From Eumeta japonica (lineage: Eukaryota > Arthropoda > Insecta > Lepidoptera > Psychidae): DNA of 64,000 nucleotides. Below the pieces are notes generated by a model, which was not told where the DNA came from, made no database searches, and saw only the letters and a program-made list of their open reading frames with translations. Of this stretch, positions 13,680-26,295 are shown in pieces; positions within the stretch are counted from its first letter, which is position 1; the number at the start of each line of letters is the position of its first letter. Position numbers and translations under genes: made by a program. The stretch is from positions 496,001-560,000 of the forward strand of contig BGZK01000073.1 of NCBI GenBank assembly GCA_005406025.1. The letters run 5' to 3'.

Positions 13680-14120
13680 AAACTAGCTCTTGCCCGCAGC
13701 TCCGCCCGCGTGAACGGAGTTTTAAACGAACGGATGAATATTTAGATAATTCTAGAAGCGCTCGTGGCGTTTATTCATATTTTTCCCATGCAACTATTTT
13801 AAATAACCTTCCTAATATATGAAAGGCAGTATTACGCAGAGATTAAGCTGTATCTCTGGCTCTATCCAACAGAATTTGATGAAACAAAGCTTAGACGTGA
13901 AGTTGGACCCTAAACTACCAAACTATGAAAACTTCATCAAAATCCGTTTAGCGGTTTTTATATGATGCGGTAACAAACATACAGACAGATAGACAAAAAT
14001 TATAAAAAATGCTGTTTTGGCTTCTGTCGCTCTCATAAAAAGCCCTCATATCAGTTTTTTTTAAATATCTCTAATGTACAGACATCAGCCTGTTATAATT
14101 TTATTATATATAAAGATTTT
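13680..14120 (+). repeat. Dispersed repeat with actagct..tgcccgc head
   Basis: Head aactagctcttgcccgcagc then cgcgtgaacggagttttaaa; body cttcatcaaaatccgtttag, cggtaacaaacatacagaca; end attatatataaagatt. This order is shared by a very common lepidopteran element class (memory). No open frame. Confidence 0.6.
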
Positions 14121-14376
14121 TATTGTATTTATTAACTTACACTAGTTTCGTTTTATTTTTCTTATTGGCAGCACTCGCGAGCTAGCCGTGCTGGATCTAG
14201 CACTGAGGTACCATACCAAGTTGACATCCGGTGTAATATATGTTGTTTATATATATTTCTACAATATTTATTGCAGTGCCGGATTAAGCCAGCGCGGGGC
14301 CTGTAGCAAATTCTGTCAAGGGGCCCTTGGTTTGCTTTAGGTTCTCAAGTTTAGGATATTAAATAAAACAAAACCG

Positions 14377-17047
14377 TTACAAATAAACTTTTCTGGATGT
14401 AATATGGGCAAATTTAGAAATAATACTTTCTTTAAGTAAATCGTGCTCTATATTCAACAAAGTGAGATGATTAAGACGTTCTTGGCCCATCGTGTTTCTT
14501 AATTCAGTTTTAATACGTTTCAATGTGGAAAACGAACGTTCCCCACTGCAGTTAGTGTTCATGAGAGATAAGTATATGCGCAAGGCAATTTCTAAGTTTG
14601 GGAAACACGATCCTAAAGAATTATTTCATAAGAATTTATAAAATTGTTGTTCCAGAGGCTCCTGTTTCTTGCTGTCAATAACAATAGCCACATCTGTTTT
14701 CAGCAGCTCTGCGAACTGCACTAATTCGCCACCTAGGCTGTTCTCCAAATCGTCTTCGTAAGCACTGACCATATTGGAGGATTTTTCCAAAATCTCTTGT
14801 GTTGTAAGAAATTTTAGCTGTCGAAATACTTCAAAAACACTAGTAATCCTATGATATGCTTTCATACGTTTAGTTAAAGCAGACAGTACGTTATCAATAA
14901 TGACAATAAACACCTGAACTTCGAAATGTTGTACATGTGTTTGGTTTTCAACAAAGCCGTCGTCGAATGTAGTAGAGCCGCTGAAATGGTCGTACTTTGT
15001 ATTTCGCTTGATTCGTCTGGATGACTGTTGCTGGTATTCTTCACAGTTGGTCAGGTCTTTAGCTCTTGCCTCAATATCTGAAAATGTGTATCGCATTGCT
15101 TGGACGTAGACATATAATGATTCATAAAGGGCGTATCCCGTATTAAGGTCTTGATCAGACGATTGCAGCGAAGCACTAGTCGCTTGCAAGCGTTCTAGAA
15201 TTCCGTTCCACGTAATTGTCATTATTCCCGTTTCTAATTTATTCATTGTTGAAACTAGTCCGTAAGCTTTATTACGGCACTCCGCTTTTTGATCCACGTT
15301 ATTGAAAATGTCTTCCAATACTTGCTTAATAGTCATAAAACCACATAGAAGTGCCTTCGTAGCATCAGCTCGGGCTGACCACCTAGTGTCCGATAACCGT
15401 TTCAATATCGGAATATTAGAAGTAGAATCTCTAAGTGCACTCGTAAGACGACCCCATCGATAGGTAGAAACGGAAAAAATGTATAGAGGGTTTCAATGAA
15501 ATCGAAGAAAAGTGATGCTTCTGTACAGCAGTCTGCAGCGCACTTAGCAACCAAATTTAATGAATGTGCAAGACAGGAATGTATTCAGCGTACTTATTTA
15601 TTTCCTTAATTCGGGCTTGTAAGCCGGTGTATTTCCACTCATGTTGCTGGCATTATCGTAGCTTTGCCCACGACAATCTTTGATATCAATGCCACTCTCA
15701 CTTAAGAAATCTAGTAAACTTTGAGCGAGTTGTTCTGCTGTATGACCTTCCATGTCCAAGAACTTAACAGATCTTTCCACTGGTCCAGATGGCAGAACAT
15801 AGCGCACTATCAGAGTCAGTTGGTCTACATGCGATATATCTGGAGTAGAATCCAATGAAACTGAGTAGTATTTGCATCTCTTAATTTCGCAAATAATTTG
15901 ATTCAGTATGCTTGATGCAATTAGATGAATAAATTCCTCACAAATTGTTTTTGATAAATATGATGTATGTCCCTTTCCTTTGTTAGCATGATTTTGTATA
16001 TGTTGAGCCATAAAAGCGTCAAATTGGACTATTAATTCTAACAAGCCTAAATAATTTCCATTGTGAGGTGAACCAACAATTTCGTCACTACCCCGAAACG
16101 CAAGACCTCGTTCTGCTAAAAACTTTATTACTGCAATGATTTGTTTTAAGAGTAGCCTCCAATACTTTTGCTCAGTCTCAATTTGGCTCACAAGTTGAGA
16201 ATCAACACGCGTATTCTTGTTTTTGAGGTTTAACAGCGAAATTATGGCTTGTCTATGCTGAGTGCTTTCTTCATGTTTTGTCAATAAATCGTGCGCATTT
16301 TTCCAGTCATCTAATCCGTCATTCGTAAATCGTGGTGACGAACTATCTGAATTCGTAACTTTGCAAACAAAACAAAAAAGTCGTCCTTTGGTTTCCGAAT
16401 AACACGACCAGTCTCTGACATGAGTTTTATTCGTTAGTTTATGTTTATAGGTGAAAAATGACTTATGGCAGAACCGTGGCTTATTTTCGTTTACGTAAAT
16501 TTCTTTGAAGACAAAAATCACTATTCATATGTTGCAGTTCGCTGCTTCCTTTCTCAATCAATAATCTTTATCAAAGTTGCTCGGCCATTCACCAATATCG
16601 TTGGAGTATATTTTACTTTCGTTTGGTTTTGACTTGAAACTGTAGTAACATTAGAATCGAGTAATATGCCATCGACTACTTTTGATTAGAACAAGACAAC
16701 TCTAGATCGAGAGGACTGGCTGTGCTTTTAGCTTCTCCTTGGCTACAACATGATATAGCTAAATTAGAAGGAATTGCTGTCTCTTCAACTACAGCTTCAC
16801 TTATTGTAGAAAATGTAGCTTCATCAGAAACGGTAGTACCACTATCATAAGTACAAGATTCAATTTCAGTATTTTCTGATTTACTTTCTGTAGATTTAGC
16901 AGCATCACTCTGAACATTTAAATACTCGATCAGCTTACGTGTTTTTGATAGAACAGCTTCATTCTTTTTTTCCATTTCATCTTTTGCTTTACGCTTAGCA
17001 CTTCCAGAAGCGTAGAGCCTACCCGTATCTCTAGATCTGCTACTCAT
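14377..17047 (-). pseudogene. Broken hAT transposase (ZMYM1-like: TTF zinc finger, DUF4371, hAT dimerisation)
   Basis: Reading down from an ATG at 17047: a charged Ser-rich N-terminus; a TTF-type zinc finger part (WSCYSETKGRLFCFVCKV, then TKHEES.QH, 16200-16500); the DUF4371/RNase-H-like part with SLDSTPD and SYDNASNMSG (about 15620-15890); an RLSDTRWSAR motif near 15400; and the C-terminal dimerisation motif NCSGERSFSTLKRIK...LRNTM near 14450-14560. Breaks: two stops near 16530-16600 (one replaces Trp in DKDYW), a one-base loss just after NMSG (near 15640), another shift near 15560, and shifts between 15405-15480 and 14583-14626. The gene is dead here but still recognisable from end to end. 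Confidence 0.85.
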
Positions 17048-17175
17048 GTTACCTACAATCAGAAAAATATTTTTTTAAATTTTAAATTAAAAAAAAACAA
17101 CTTGACAAATGTAATTAAATAATACACTTTTTAGAACGGATTTTGTCATGTCATATTTAAAATAATTTAAAATAC

Positions 17176-17298
17176 ATTACATATATTAACCCGACGTTTC
17201 CATTACTTTACAGTACTTTACGGTTAATTAACCAACTTAGTCCTCCCGTGACCATGATAACTGTAAAGTAATCGAAACGTCGGGTTAATATATGTAAT
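17176..17298. mobile_element. Hairpin MITE inside the hAT element
   Basis: Arms 17176-17214 and 17260-17298, 39 bp each with one mismatch, flank a 45-nt loop. Each arm starts attacatatattaacccga at its outer end. Aacccgacgtttc hairpins of this kind are scattered through lepidopteran genomes (established knowledge from memory). It lies upstream of the hAT transposase start, so it may be an insertion. Confidence 0.7.
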
Positions 17299-17767
17299 TT
17301 ATAAATATTTTAAATATAAATGTCCGTTCTAAAAATGAGTACTAGTCGTGCAAACATTAGAAGCCATTATTGACAAATGTAATATGCAAAACATACCTAG
17401 TAAAATATCTTACCTGAAGTGAAGTTTTCTCGTTGATATTTTTGCCTTTGTATATACAAAAACTGTTCTACTATGTTTTAAAAGATAATTGAATGAGTTG
17501 CGCGCACGTACTCGAAGTAATGTCAAAACAACTTTTCAAAGAATGCCTCACATCTAAAGTGCTTTTAAAAGCTTTTACGTTGTGCCAAGCCAAAGGTAAA
17601 TGTATAGCAATTTCTTATTGTTTGATAGTCAGTAGAAGTTCTAATTTATTTGTTCGCGTTACGACTAGCTCTTTCGATGACAATGTCAGTCAGGGAATTC
17701 TCTTATTAGTTTTGCAGTGCTGCCAACTTGCGTGTAGTGCAGTGCAAGTAGTACGTAATTCGTAGTA

Positions 17768-19052
17768 CGAGGGGCGGCTGATAAGTCCGCGGTCTAAGGC
17801 ATTAAATGAAAGAAAAGTACGAGTATTTTATTTTTATTTTTCAATATAGTCTCCCTCAAGCGAAATACATTTTTCACATCTGGTGTACAACGCCTTCAAA
17901 CCGCCCAAAAAATATTCCTTTTCTTTGCAGTCAAAATGGCTTTTTACAGCCATCTTCATTTGATTGTCATCAACAAATCTACGACCACGTAACTCCTTTT
18001 TTAAATGGGAAAAAAGGAAATAGTCGCTGGGAGCTAGATCTGGGCTCTAGGGTGGGTGGTCTATTTCCGAGAAGCCCGTGTCCTTCAGGGCCTGCCTCGA
18101 AACCCGCGCCGTATGGACAGATGCATTGTCTTGTAAAAACAGCACTCCGCGCGATAACTTCCCACGTCGCTTCTGTACGACTGCCTCTCGTGTCTGAGCC
18201 AATAAATTCGCGTAATATTGGCCATTCATAGTAGTCCCCTTTGGCAAGTAATCAATTAGTAAAACACCTTCACTATCCCAAAAAATTGTCGCCATAAGCT
18301 TCGATGCCGACTTCTGAACCTTGAATTTCTTCGGCGGCCTTTCTCCTTTTTTCGTCCATTGCATGGACTCCTGTTTAGATTCCGGATCGTATTGACGAAC
18401 CCAGGTTTCATCCACGGTTACAATTCGGTCGCAAATTTCGTCTATATTATCCCTAACTCCAAAAAATCCTTACTTGTCTGAAGTCGCCGCTGTTTGTCAA
18501 ACTGCGTTAGCATTTTTGGTACCCAACGCGCACTGATTTTTCTCATATTCATATGCTTGTGTATAATTTCTCCAACTCGTTCTTTACTAATCTGCAACTC
18601 TTCAGCTATCTGCCGTAATTTTATTCTTCGGTCGGCCAGTACTAATTTTTCGATTTTTCAAACATTTTCTCCGTCACTACCGTCACAGGACGCCCTGGGC
18701 CAGGATCATCTTCACAGCTCTCTCGTCCTTGTTGAAATAAGCGAGCCCATTTTTTGACCATCGTATACGAAGGCGCAGATTCCTGAAGAACTGATACCAT
18801 GTCTTCAAAAATTTCTTTGGGCGCTTTTCCTTTCTTTACGAAGTACTTTATTACGGCGCGATGTTCAATATTACTGAGTTTTGACGATTCGGCTGACATG
18901 ATGACGTTTGTGCTTCGACAGATAATTTGTTAATGACTTTAACAAGGAGGCTATATTTATACTAACAAGAAGTGTCGCAATTGGTGGTAATAGTTGTGAA
19001 ATAATGAGTCATCGCTAAGTACCTTGGGCCGCGGACTTATCAGCCGCCCTCG
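17768..19052 (-). mobile_element. Full-length mariner (DD34D) nested in the hAT element
   Basis: Terminal inverted repeats begin cgaggggcggctgataagtc at 17768 and, reversed, cgagggcggctgataagtcc at 19052. TA dinucleotides sit directly outside at 17766-17767 and 19053-19054, the usual mariner target duplication. Length is 1,285 bp, typical of the family. It lies in the hAT element between that element's coding region and right end, so it inserted after the hAT did. Confidence 0.92.
17834..18899 (-). pseudogene. mariner transposase, three inactivating lesions
   Basis: Starts at ATG 18899 (MSAESSKLSNIEHRAVIKY) with the N-terminal paired-domain-like region, CEDDPGPGRPVTV, the first catalytic Asp in VTVDETWV, the second in FLQDNASVH, and the third in SPDLAPSDYF; 34 residues lie between the last two, so DD34D. 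Lesions: a one-base shift near 18650, a second near 18450, and a TAG at 18047-18049 where SPDLAPSD is normally preceded by Tyr. The end is a TAA at 17834-17836. All three catalytic acids are still present. Confidence 0.9.
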
Positions 19053-19777
19053 TACGTACTACATTACAACACATAATTTGTGGTGTGGCCAGCGCTCAAT
19101 TTTAGAAATGTGGTACAATTTAAAATTATTTTCGTAGATTTTGATACCAACGTTTCTCGTCGTAGGTATTATACCTACTCCTATATAGTAATTTTAAACA
19201 AGTTTAAAATCCACAATATCAAATGTGCATATCTTAAGCATTTATTTTATAGTAAAGATATTTAAGGAAATTAAATGTCGACGAACACATAAAGGTGTAA
19301 TTTTAATTGAATAATTTTTGTTTATAATTTCAATGATTCATTATTTTGAATTACCCGCCTTTTACTTGACCTCTGAAACACCTTGCTCTTAACCGTCACT
19401 AGCTTTCAATAATCTTGAAACATGATCAATATGATAATCGATTAAAAAAATATTCACTCATAAAACGTATCTATATTTTATTATAAATCGACCAATCACA
19501 GTAGATTTAATTAATAAAATTTAAATAAATAGTTTTCTCAAAATACTTATACTTAGTGATATTATATCAAAATCGATTAACAAAGTACATACAATCTCGC
19601 ATAACTAAGCGCTTCGCGTTTAACGTAAATTCTAAATTAATATTTTTTTATTACGGTCAGATAGACGTTGAACCGCGGGGCCCTCAAATACGCGGGGCCC
19701 GTAGCATTTGCTACTTTTGCTACGTGGCTAATCCGGCACTGATTTAGTGTATAATATAACACTGAGAGACAACGACA

Positions 19778-19870
19778 ATACTTTGTACAGTATTGTACAA
19801 AGTATCACAATACTTTGTATTGGTATACAATATTGTATACCAATATTGGTATATATTATATACCAATATT
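19778..19870. repeat. Chain of AT-rich palindromes beside the hAT right end
   Basis: Three in a row: 19778-19805 (atactttgtac arms), 19820-19843 (a perfect 24-nt palindrome with ttggtatacaat arms) and 19842-19870 (aatattggtatat arms). Further tatataccaatatt-type copies follow to about 19900, then (CA)n/(TA)n. Starts only 36 bp after the hAT terminus. Confidence 0.8.
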
Positions 19871-19930
19871 ATATAATACCTATATATATTGGTATATATA
19901 TACACACACACATATATATATGTACCGTAT

Positions 19931-22560
19931 AATACACATATAAAAGTAAATACAAAGACTTTTAAATTTTTAAATGTACACTTCATAAATTTTATCTCGA
20001 AATCTGCGCGTTATTCTGCTATTCAATAATGAATAAGAACGTAATCCCGTTCACGGTCTCTTTCAATCTCGACCTCGATCCCAGTTTCGATTATATACTA
20101 GCTTCTAGTGTACGATACCGATGATAGAGTGCACGAGTTTAAAAGTACTTATATCAGTTCTTCATCAGATGTACATGAAATAGGACGAGAAATAATTGAA
20201 CGCGCTAAGGATTGTTATAACGGGTCTGACTACTACTCCGGCAGACATGTAGGGCATCTAGGGAGCCCTAGGTCCGTATTCATAGTCTAGATTCGAAATT
20301 GTTACAAGCGACATTAGATCTCATGAGTTTTGAGTTAGAATAGAGATGTATGTTTAATTATAAATTGCGGTTGTATCAATTGGAAGTAAAAAATGACATA
20401 TGTCATTGCAGTAAAATCAAAGGAGTGGCAGGAGGCTTTTAAGGTGAGATTGAATCGATGTTATTCGGTTTTGATGACAGAATTTATTGTCTTTAGCGGG
20501 TCCGTTCAGTGTTAAATTGAATCTTTACCGGCCACCACGCTCTGCCATCGGGGACTCAAGTGTGGAAAATGTGGACCGTTTTTTTGTTTAAATCACATTT
20601 AATTTGGGTGTGTAAAAGCAAAAGTGGTTGTTAAATACAACGGTACTTCCCTTTTGGAACGTTATGGGTTAGAAATGATACGTAGTTATACATCTCGTTA
20701 ACTTGCATATAAATATACAAATTCAAGTTCTGTGAAAAACTAAGTGGTGTGGGTACTTTTGCTATTATTCACTAATAATGCGCTGTATTATCATCATTAT
20801 AAACGCAGTTAGTTTTTTATATATGTCCGTTTATCATTTATTATAAATTCAATTATATGAATATATAATTGCGTTTATTACAATGATAACATAGCGATGG
20901 AATATTATTAAATTCAAAACGTGACACGTTATTCATGTTATGTTTCTGCAATTATTCATTCTAAAAATTTCATTAAACTTTGTATTGTGTGAGGTGTTAA
21001 TTCGCGGAAATCCATAGTAGACGCTTGCCTGCAACATGCAGCATGCAACCCACCGCTGACCCTCGAATCTGCCTATCCACTACGAATCTCTATCTAAATG
21101 ATTGAATATTGATTCCAGAGGATTGACAGATATCGAACACCTAAGCAAGTGTTATTTATTTTTATAATTTTCTAATTCCGCTAACTGTACTTCATTAAAC
21201 TTATTCAAATTCGCGTTTTATTTATTTGCCCTATTGAGGTACAGGAAACTGACATTATTATTGTAAAATATATTCGTTATTTAGTAGATCGAAAAAGCAT
21301 ACTTCCTCTAACTATAATTTTTGCGAAGAAAAGGTGCGATCTGCTATCAACAAAATGTTAGTACAACGATATCGACAGACACAACAGGAAACCCCAAATT
21401 TAAGCTCCATCCATGCCTACTGTTAAGTTAAGACATAGCTTGGTGCTATCTTCTTCTGCTACAGATAATGAAGCAGTTCTCTTACCCAAAAAGTTCTACT
21501 TCATTCTGTGTCTCGTCCGACGATTCTAAAGCTAAGAAGAGTTAGAATTTATATTCGAAAGTTAATAATGCGTTTCGCCGCTACGACGATTAGCCCGGAC
21601 GAACAAACAGGCACACAGACATTTTATTTAAATGTACCTATCTGTCATTCAGTCTCTATCTAAAAAAACGAGGACTATGCTTAAGGTCCGCAAATGTATT
21701 TCTATATTACGAAGGCACTCCGATATACTCTTTGACGCACCCCTGTTCGATGACGTACGCCAGGGCTGTCACTTTTTCGAAAACGCATATAACACAAAAA
21801 ATATGGAAATTGTACTGTAGACGTAATATTTAAAGAGAAAAAAATGAGTTTGATTGAGTATTGAATATTCCGTTTACAATATAACAAAAAAAAAATATAT
21901 AAAAAAAATAAACATCCTTTTCTACATTAAAAGCGCATATTCTTATATCAGAAAGGTAAGCTGTAGTCGTAAGTTTTACGTTAATTGAACTTAATTTGGT
22001 GCTAGATTTGGTCATCCATTCACGGTAAAACCACATCGCCTTCAATATAACTAATTCTGTCCGAGAGACTGACAGTGAAGAAGACCTTACCCTATGGATA
22101 TTCGTGGTCCGTGCTCGCCCTTCTGGGAAGAAGATAAACATACAGAAGTTCTTGAAACCGTTGAAATGTATTCTGTCAACGTTGCTAATGCCCGTCGAGT
22201 AATTTTTCTCAAATATCTTTAATGTATAGATTTTTCTGTCTAATGTTTTATTTTATGTATAAATTATAAAGAATATACTAATATATAGTAACAAAAAATA
22301 CAACCGAATTGAAAAGTTCCTCTTTTTTTGAAGTCGGTTAAAAAAACTAAAAATAACTATGTAGTTGTCATATATAACAAATTTCGCTTTTAGCTTTTTT
22401 TTTGCTCTATGGTAAAGATGATAATATATGCAAGCTTCAAATTTGATGTGATTATAGTTCAAAATGTAAAGTAAAACAATTACCAATAAAAAGAAAAACC
22501 AACTAATTCAAGTCATATTGCGCTAAAGATGCCGAACCGAGTGAGAAAAAAAAAATATAG
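19931..22560. other. Unassigned stretch
   Basis: A family A-like fragment (tctcgacctcgatcccagtt) is at 20045-20095. The rest shows no recognisable gene or repeat. Confidence 0.4.
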
Positions 22561-22569
22561 ACATAAGAT

Positions 22570-22635
22570 CTATAAAATGAGTGGCGGTACAGGATCCTCG
22601 GTGCATAAGCCGAGTCGCACTTGGCCGATTTTTTT
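22570..22635 (-). repeat. Y-like head fragment (reverse)
   Basis: Tgagtggcggtacaggatcc and cgagtcgcacttggccgatt match the reverse of the head that also appears at 62530-62600 (accggacaagtacg...gggttccgtac) and, more weakly, at 46836-46885 inside intron 3 of the V-ATPase-D-like gene. Confidence 0.45.
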
Positions 22636-22994
22636 ACGAATAGCTATTCAATATATCCATCCCTGATTAGAAATCACAACCAGATAACAAAAATTTTCAT
22701 TCGCTGAGATTTCCGAGTGATCGCTTAAAAATACCGCAGGTTGAACAAATAAGCCTATATATATATATATTTGAACCAATGAGGTGTACAGTCAAGAGCG
22801 GGCTCAAGGATGGCTCCGCGATATCATACCCCCAATAAATTGCGACTTTTCTGGTGTGGGTAAGTCTCCGGTTATTGCTATAAATAATGAAACATCTTGT
22901 TTCCCAAAATGAAATTCTGAATGGGGGTTCTTCACCATAGTGAAATATTCATTCCGATTCTACGAGCGATTCCGTTATACTATTGTTTATTAAG

Positions 22995-23290
22995 AGGCGG
23001 CTTGGTAGCTGAACGGTTAACAGCGTTGCTATGGAAGCATAGCGATCGTAGCTAAGTTATCAAGGACGTTGCCATGAAACCGGAAGGTGCCGGGTTCGAT
23101 GGTGACCATGGGCCAATTGATCTAGGAGTTTATTTACTTGGGCTATATTGAAACAAATCGGGGAGCACGTTAAGCCGTTAGCCCCGGATGCTGTTATTGC
23201 ATTCGTGAGGATGTGTCGTTGGTAGCCCTCAACTCAAACAGCAGGATTAGACAAGCGGCTTTCTGTTGTCGTAAACGCTCGTAGAATAGA
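22995..23290 (+). repeat. tRNA-derived SINE, copy 1
   Basis: The head has a tRNA-like A box (tagctgaacgg, about 23010) and a B box (gggttcgatgg, 23093), the internal pol III promoter layout. The body has gagcacgttaagccgttag, and cggctttctgttgtcg. A second copy on the other strand at 38975-39210 shares head and body. Confidence 0.65.
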
Positions 23291-24039
23291 GATAAAATAT
23301 ATGGGTTGACGTTAACTGGCGATTGGCATTTCGTTAGCTTACATCAAATCTGCACATTTAGCTTTCTATTATTTAGTATTGTACGAGCGTCATCGACAGA
23401 AAAAAAACCATAAAAAACCACTTGTCTAGCCCTGCTGGGTGATCGTGGAGGGCGTAAGATTCAATCGATTTGAAAAAAAAAAAATGTGGATAGTATACCC
23501 CCCAATACACATTGATTATTTGTTACTATTTACATTTTTAATACTTTTAGTCTCAGCCACTATGTTTTCGCCGTGTTGTTACATGACATCTATGAAGCTA
23601 GAAACTAATATAATTTATTTTAATTTAATTTATTTAATAATAAAACTAAACTAATCCATTTTAGTGCTTTAGTGCACTAAACATTATTTTGTGGAATTAA
23701 ATTAGCACTAAATAGACATAAAATTTTGGGGAAGAGTTTGAGTGTTTCTGCTTATTTAACCTTTCTTGCTTCACAAACGTATGTAGTTGTGCTATACACA
23801 TTATTAATATTATACAGTAAATTATGAGACTATCGACAACCCTAAAACTAGGGTTGCGTTAGAGTGCTCGAGCTAGGGTCTACGACAATAGGCCGGCGGG
23901 GGGGTTGTAATTAAAAAAAACGTGAAAACTCTCGCGCGAGGGTGTGAAAATTCACGCGCCGACTTCAATGCTCCACGCGCTATCTAGATGCGTGTGCGCT
24001 TTTGTCTGTGTGCGTCCTAGAGGTGAATAGGAAATTATA

Positions 24040-24130
24040 ATGTCTCACGTGGATTAGTGGCGTGACGCTCGACTCTCGATCCTAAAGACTCGAGTTCTAA
24101 TCCGAGCTTCTTTCGATGTATTCTCTCAGA
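24040..24130 (+). repeat. Possible tRNA-like SINE head
   Basis: Gattagtggcgtgacgctcg (A-box-like) is followed about 35 nt later by gagttctaatccgag (B-box-like, 9 of 11 consensus positions). No full cloverleaf is apparent and no second copy was found in the window. Confidence 0.3.
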
Positions 24131-24430
24131 TCTTCAGCTACTTCATATTGGGACCGACGTTGTGGAATTATATACATGTATGTAGGTATAAGGATTGTGT
24201 ATGAATATTATATTCAAGGGAAGCAAAGTGCAGTCGTTAAGTGAGTCACTTTAAAAATTTCTGAACTAAAATTTCTTCATAAACTAAAGATTGTTTATTT
24301 GGACACCTAGGTTGTCTATTTAGACTAGGTTGCGTTTAACTCGACTCAAACTACATTATACACAAAATTTTATCAGCAGGTAAATTTATATAGTCAGACT
24401 TGCGTCATTACTTCAATATAAATATTATAT

Positions 24431-24625
24431 TACTAGCTGGCCCGGCAGACGTTGTTCTGCACTTTCTTTTAGGTGACTTACCCGTATAGTTAATGACCGA
24501 TGCTCTCCAAAATGGAAGTAGGATGGTTTTTTCTACTTTTGTATCGATCGATGTCAATTTCTTTGATTCTAATCCTGTCCCCATATTCGTTTTCGATTCC
24601 GCTATAGTTTACTCAAAAATAGTGC
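24431..24625 (+). repeat. Family A repeat: agctggcccgg head
   Basis: Head agctggcccggcagacgttg, then ttctgcactttc, cttacccgtatagttaatga, gtatcgatcgatgtcaattt, and a run of degenerate tcgattcc-like units to 24610. A second copy with the same order lies at 35709-36015. This head is common in insect genomes (memory). Confidence 0.65.
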
Positions 24626-25322
24626 AAATATCTGTCGGCGGGAGAATTTTTTAGTTTTTTTTTTATAGACCTTTCCCGGCATGCGTACAATATATCATCA
24701 TATATTTGACTATAATCAGATCGATGAGGTAGGCACGTATAGAGGACAAACAAACATGCATCCATTCTTATTTATATATACATATATATATATATAGTTA
24801 TTGCCCGAGGCTTCTTCCTTTTGAATATGGAGTGATTTCCTACGTCTTTTTTATATCGACTGACGATAGTATTGTCCATGATAGTTGCGTCCTCGCTCCT
24901 AGTTCTTGGTTTCGTATAGACATAGTCCCGATTTCGGTTTTGCTCCTGATCTTGATTACGGTTCAATTTTTGATTCAATTCCAATAAATTGTCCCATTAT
25001 TAAGGGTTATGTAAGTGTGGGAACCCTAAAAAATGATTAAGAACTGCCCTAAACGTATACGACCAGGAAGCTCCTCTATCTTCAAGTGAAAATCGCGTTG
25101 TTATGTTTTCAGCCGTTCCGAAAATACACCGGAAAAAACAAATAGACAGAAAGACAATAAGGTTTACCTTCTTTCATAAAAGCCTTGCCCTGGCAATAAG
25201 GAACACAACAAAAAAAAAGAATTAACCAATCTGCCAATTTGGTGCAGTCGTTCGGAATTGAAGCGCGTACATAAATTTATATATATGTACAGCGCTTATA
25301 TACGCATTATATATTGTATAAA

Positions 25323-25336
25323 TGTATGTATGTATG

Positions 25337-25382
<46 letters not shown>
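25323..25382. repeat. Compound (TGTA)n-(TA)n microsatellite
   Basis: About four to five tgta units lead into about 20 TA units, then tacacata. Confidence 0.95.
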
Positions 25383-25390
<8 letters not shown>

Positions 25391-25517
25391 TATTCCTTTG
25401 TCTGAGCATAATTTAAAAACTACTGAACACATCGCTGTGGGAATTTTAGCATTTAACGCAGAATTGTTTGCAGTTGGTATATGATTATATATTTTTTAGA
25501 ATCAGTATATCCTTTAC

Positions 25518-26275
25518 CGTTTCTAGGGTTCTGAGTTAAAATGCCAAAAACGGAACTCTCATAATTTCGTCATGTCCGTCCGTATGTTATAGGCATTTTA
25601 TTAAATATCTACAAGACGTATATTGATGATATTTATAGTGGAAATGTCTTGTAGAAGCCGCTTCTTAGTTAGGTGGTTAAATCACAAAAATAAATATTTC
25701 TTAAATTTTTTTTCGACTTCTGTTACGTGTATAAAGTGCCCCACTTTATATATATAACAAAAGTAGAAAAAAATTTTTAAGCATTTCTCAACGTTACGGC
25801 ACATGTTTGGACAGTTATTTTAAAAAAATATTTAAGGTTTCTAAGCTATTTTTCTGATTACCTGAATAATATCGGAAATAATCGCTTTAAAAGTAGCAGA
25901 AATTGTGTCCTCCTCTTCTATTTTATAAGCCGTATATCTCAAAAATATGAAAAAAATAACGAAGATGACGCTTAATAAATACTTTCAATAAAAGTTATTT
26001 TGAACATGATCGGATATACTGTTAGTACCATGAAGATACGCTCTTTTGGTGACGCACTTTAGTTTACACTAGTTCAATAGTAATAGTCGACATACCTCCT
26101 TGTTTTTCTAGTTACAGGCAACTAAAGTGCTTATAACTATTATGTGCGGGAAATATGGAAAAATTGTAACAACGTACTTTTTTCATCCGTGGTGCATTTT
26201 TTTATAATAATGTTTTTGGAATCTCACTACGAGCATAGTCCGACATGCTCTTAGCCAGCTTTTTATTTGCTTTCG
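25518..26275 (+). repeat. Dispersed repeat family Y, copy 1
   Basis: Begins agggttctgagttaaaatgc with tcgtcatgtccgtccg, contains gacgcactttagtttacact, agtcgacatacctcc and agcatagtccgacatgctct, and ends tagccagct. No coding frame. It aligns along its length with 59268-60012 and, inverted, 28003-28620. Confidence 0.75.
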
Positions 26276-26295
26276 TAGTCTATAACGCCCAGCGA

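Larger units (their letters stand above)
14274..19741 (-). mobile_element. Complete hAT-superfamily DNA transposon (5.47 kb, contains nested elements)
   Basis: Left end reads cagtgccggattaagcc at 14274; the right end, reverse-complemented from 19741, reads cagtgccggattagcc. GC-rich stretches with ggggcc follow inside both ends. The 8 bases outside are atttattg on the left and atttagtg on the right, an 8-bp target duplication with one mismatch, as expected for hAT. The transposase reads on the - strand. Removing the nested mariner (17768-19052) leaves about 4.2 kb. The damage to the transposase and the nested insertions show it is an old copy. Confidence 0.85.

Noticed and set aside
24040..24130. 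A functional tRNA gene
   Set aside because: A- and B-box-like motifs are present but no acceptor stem or full cloverleaf can be drawn.
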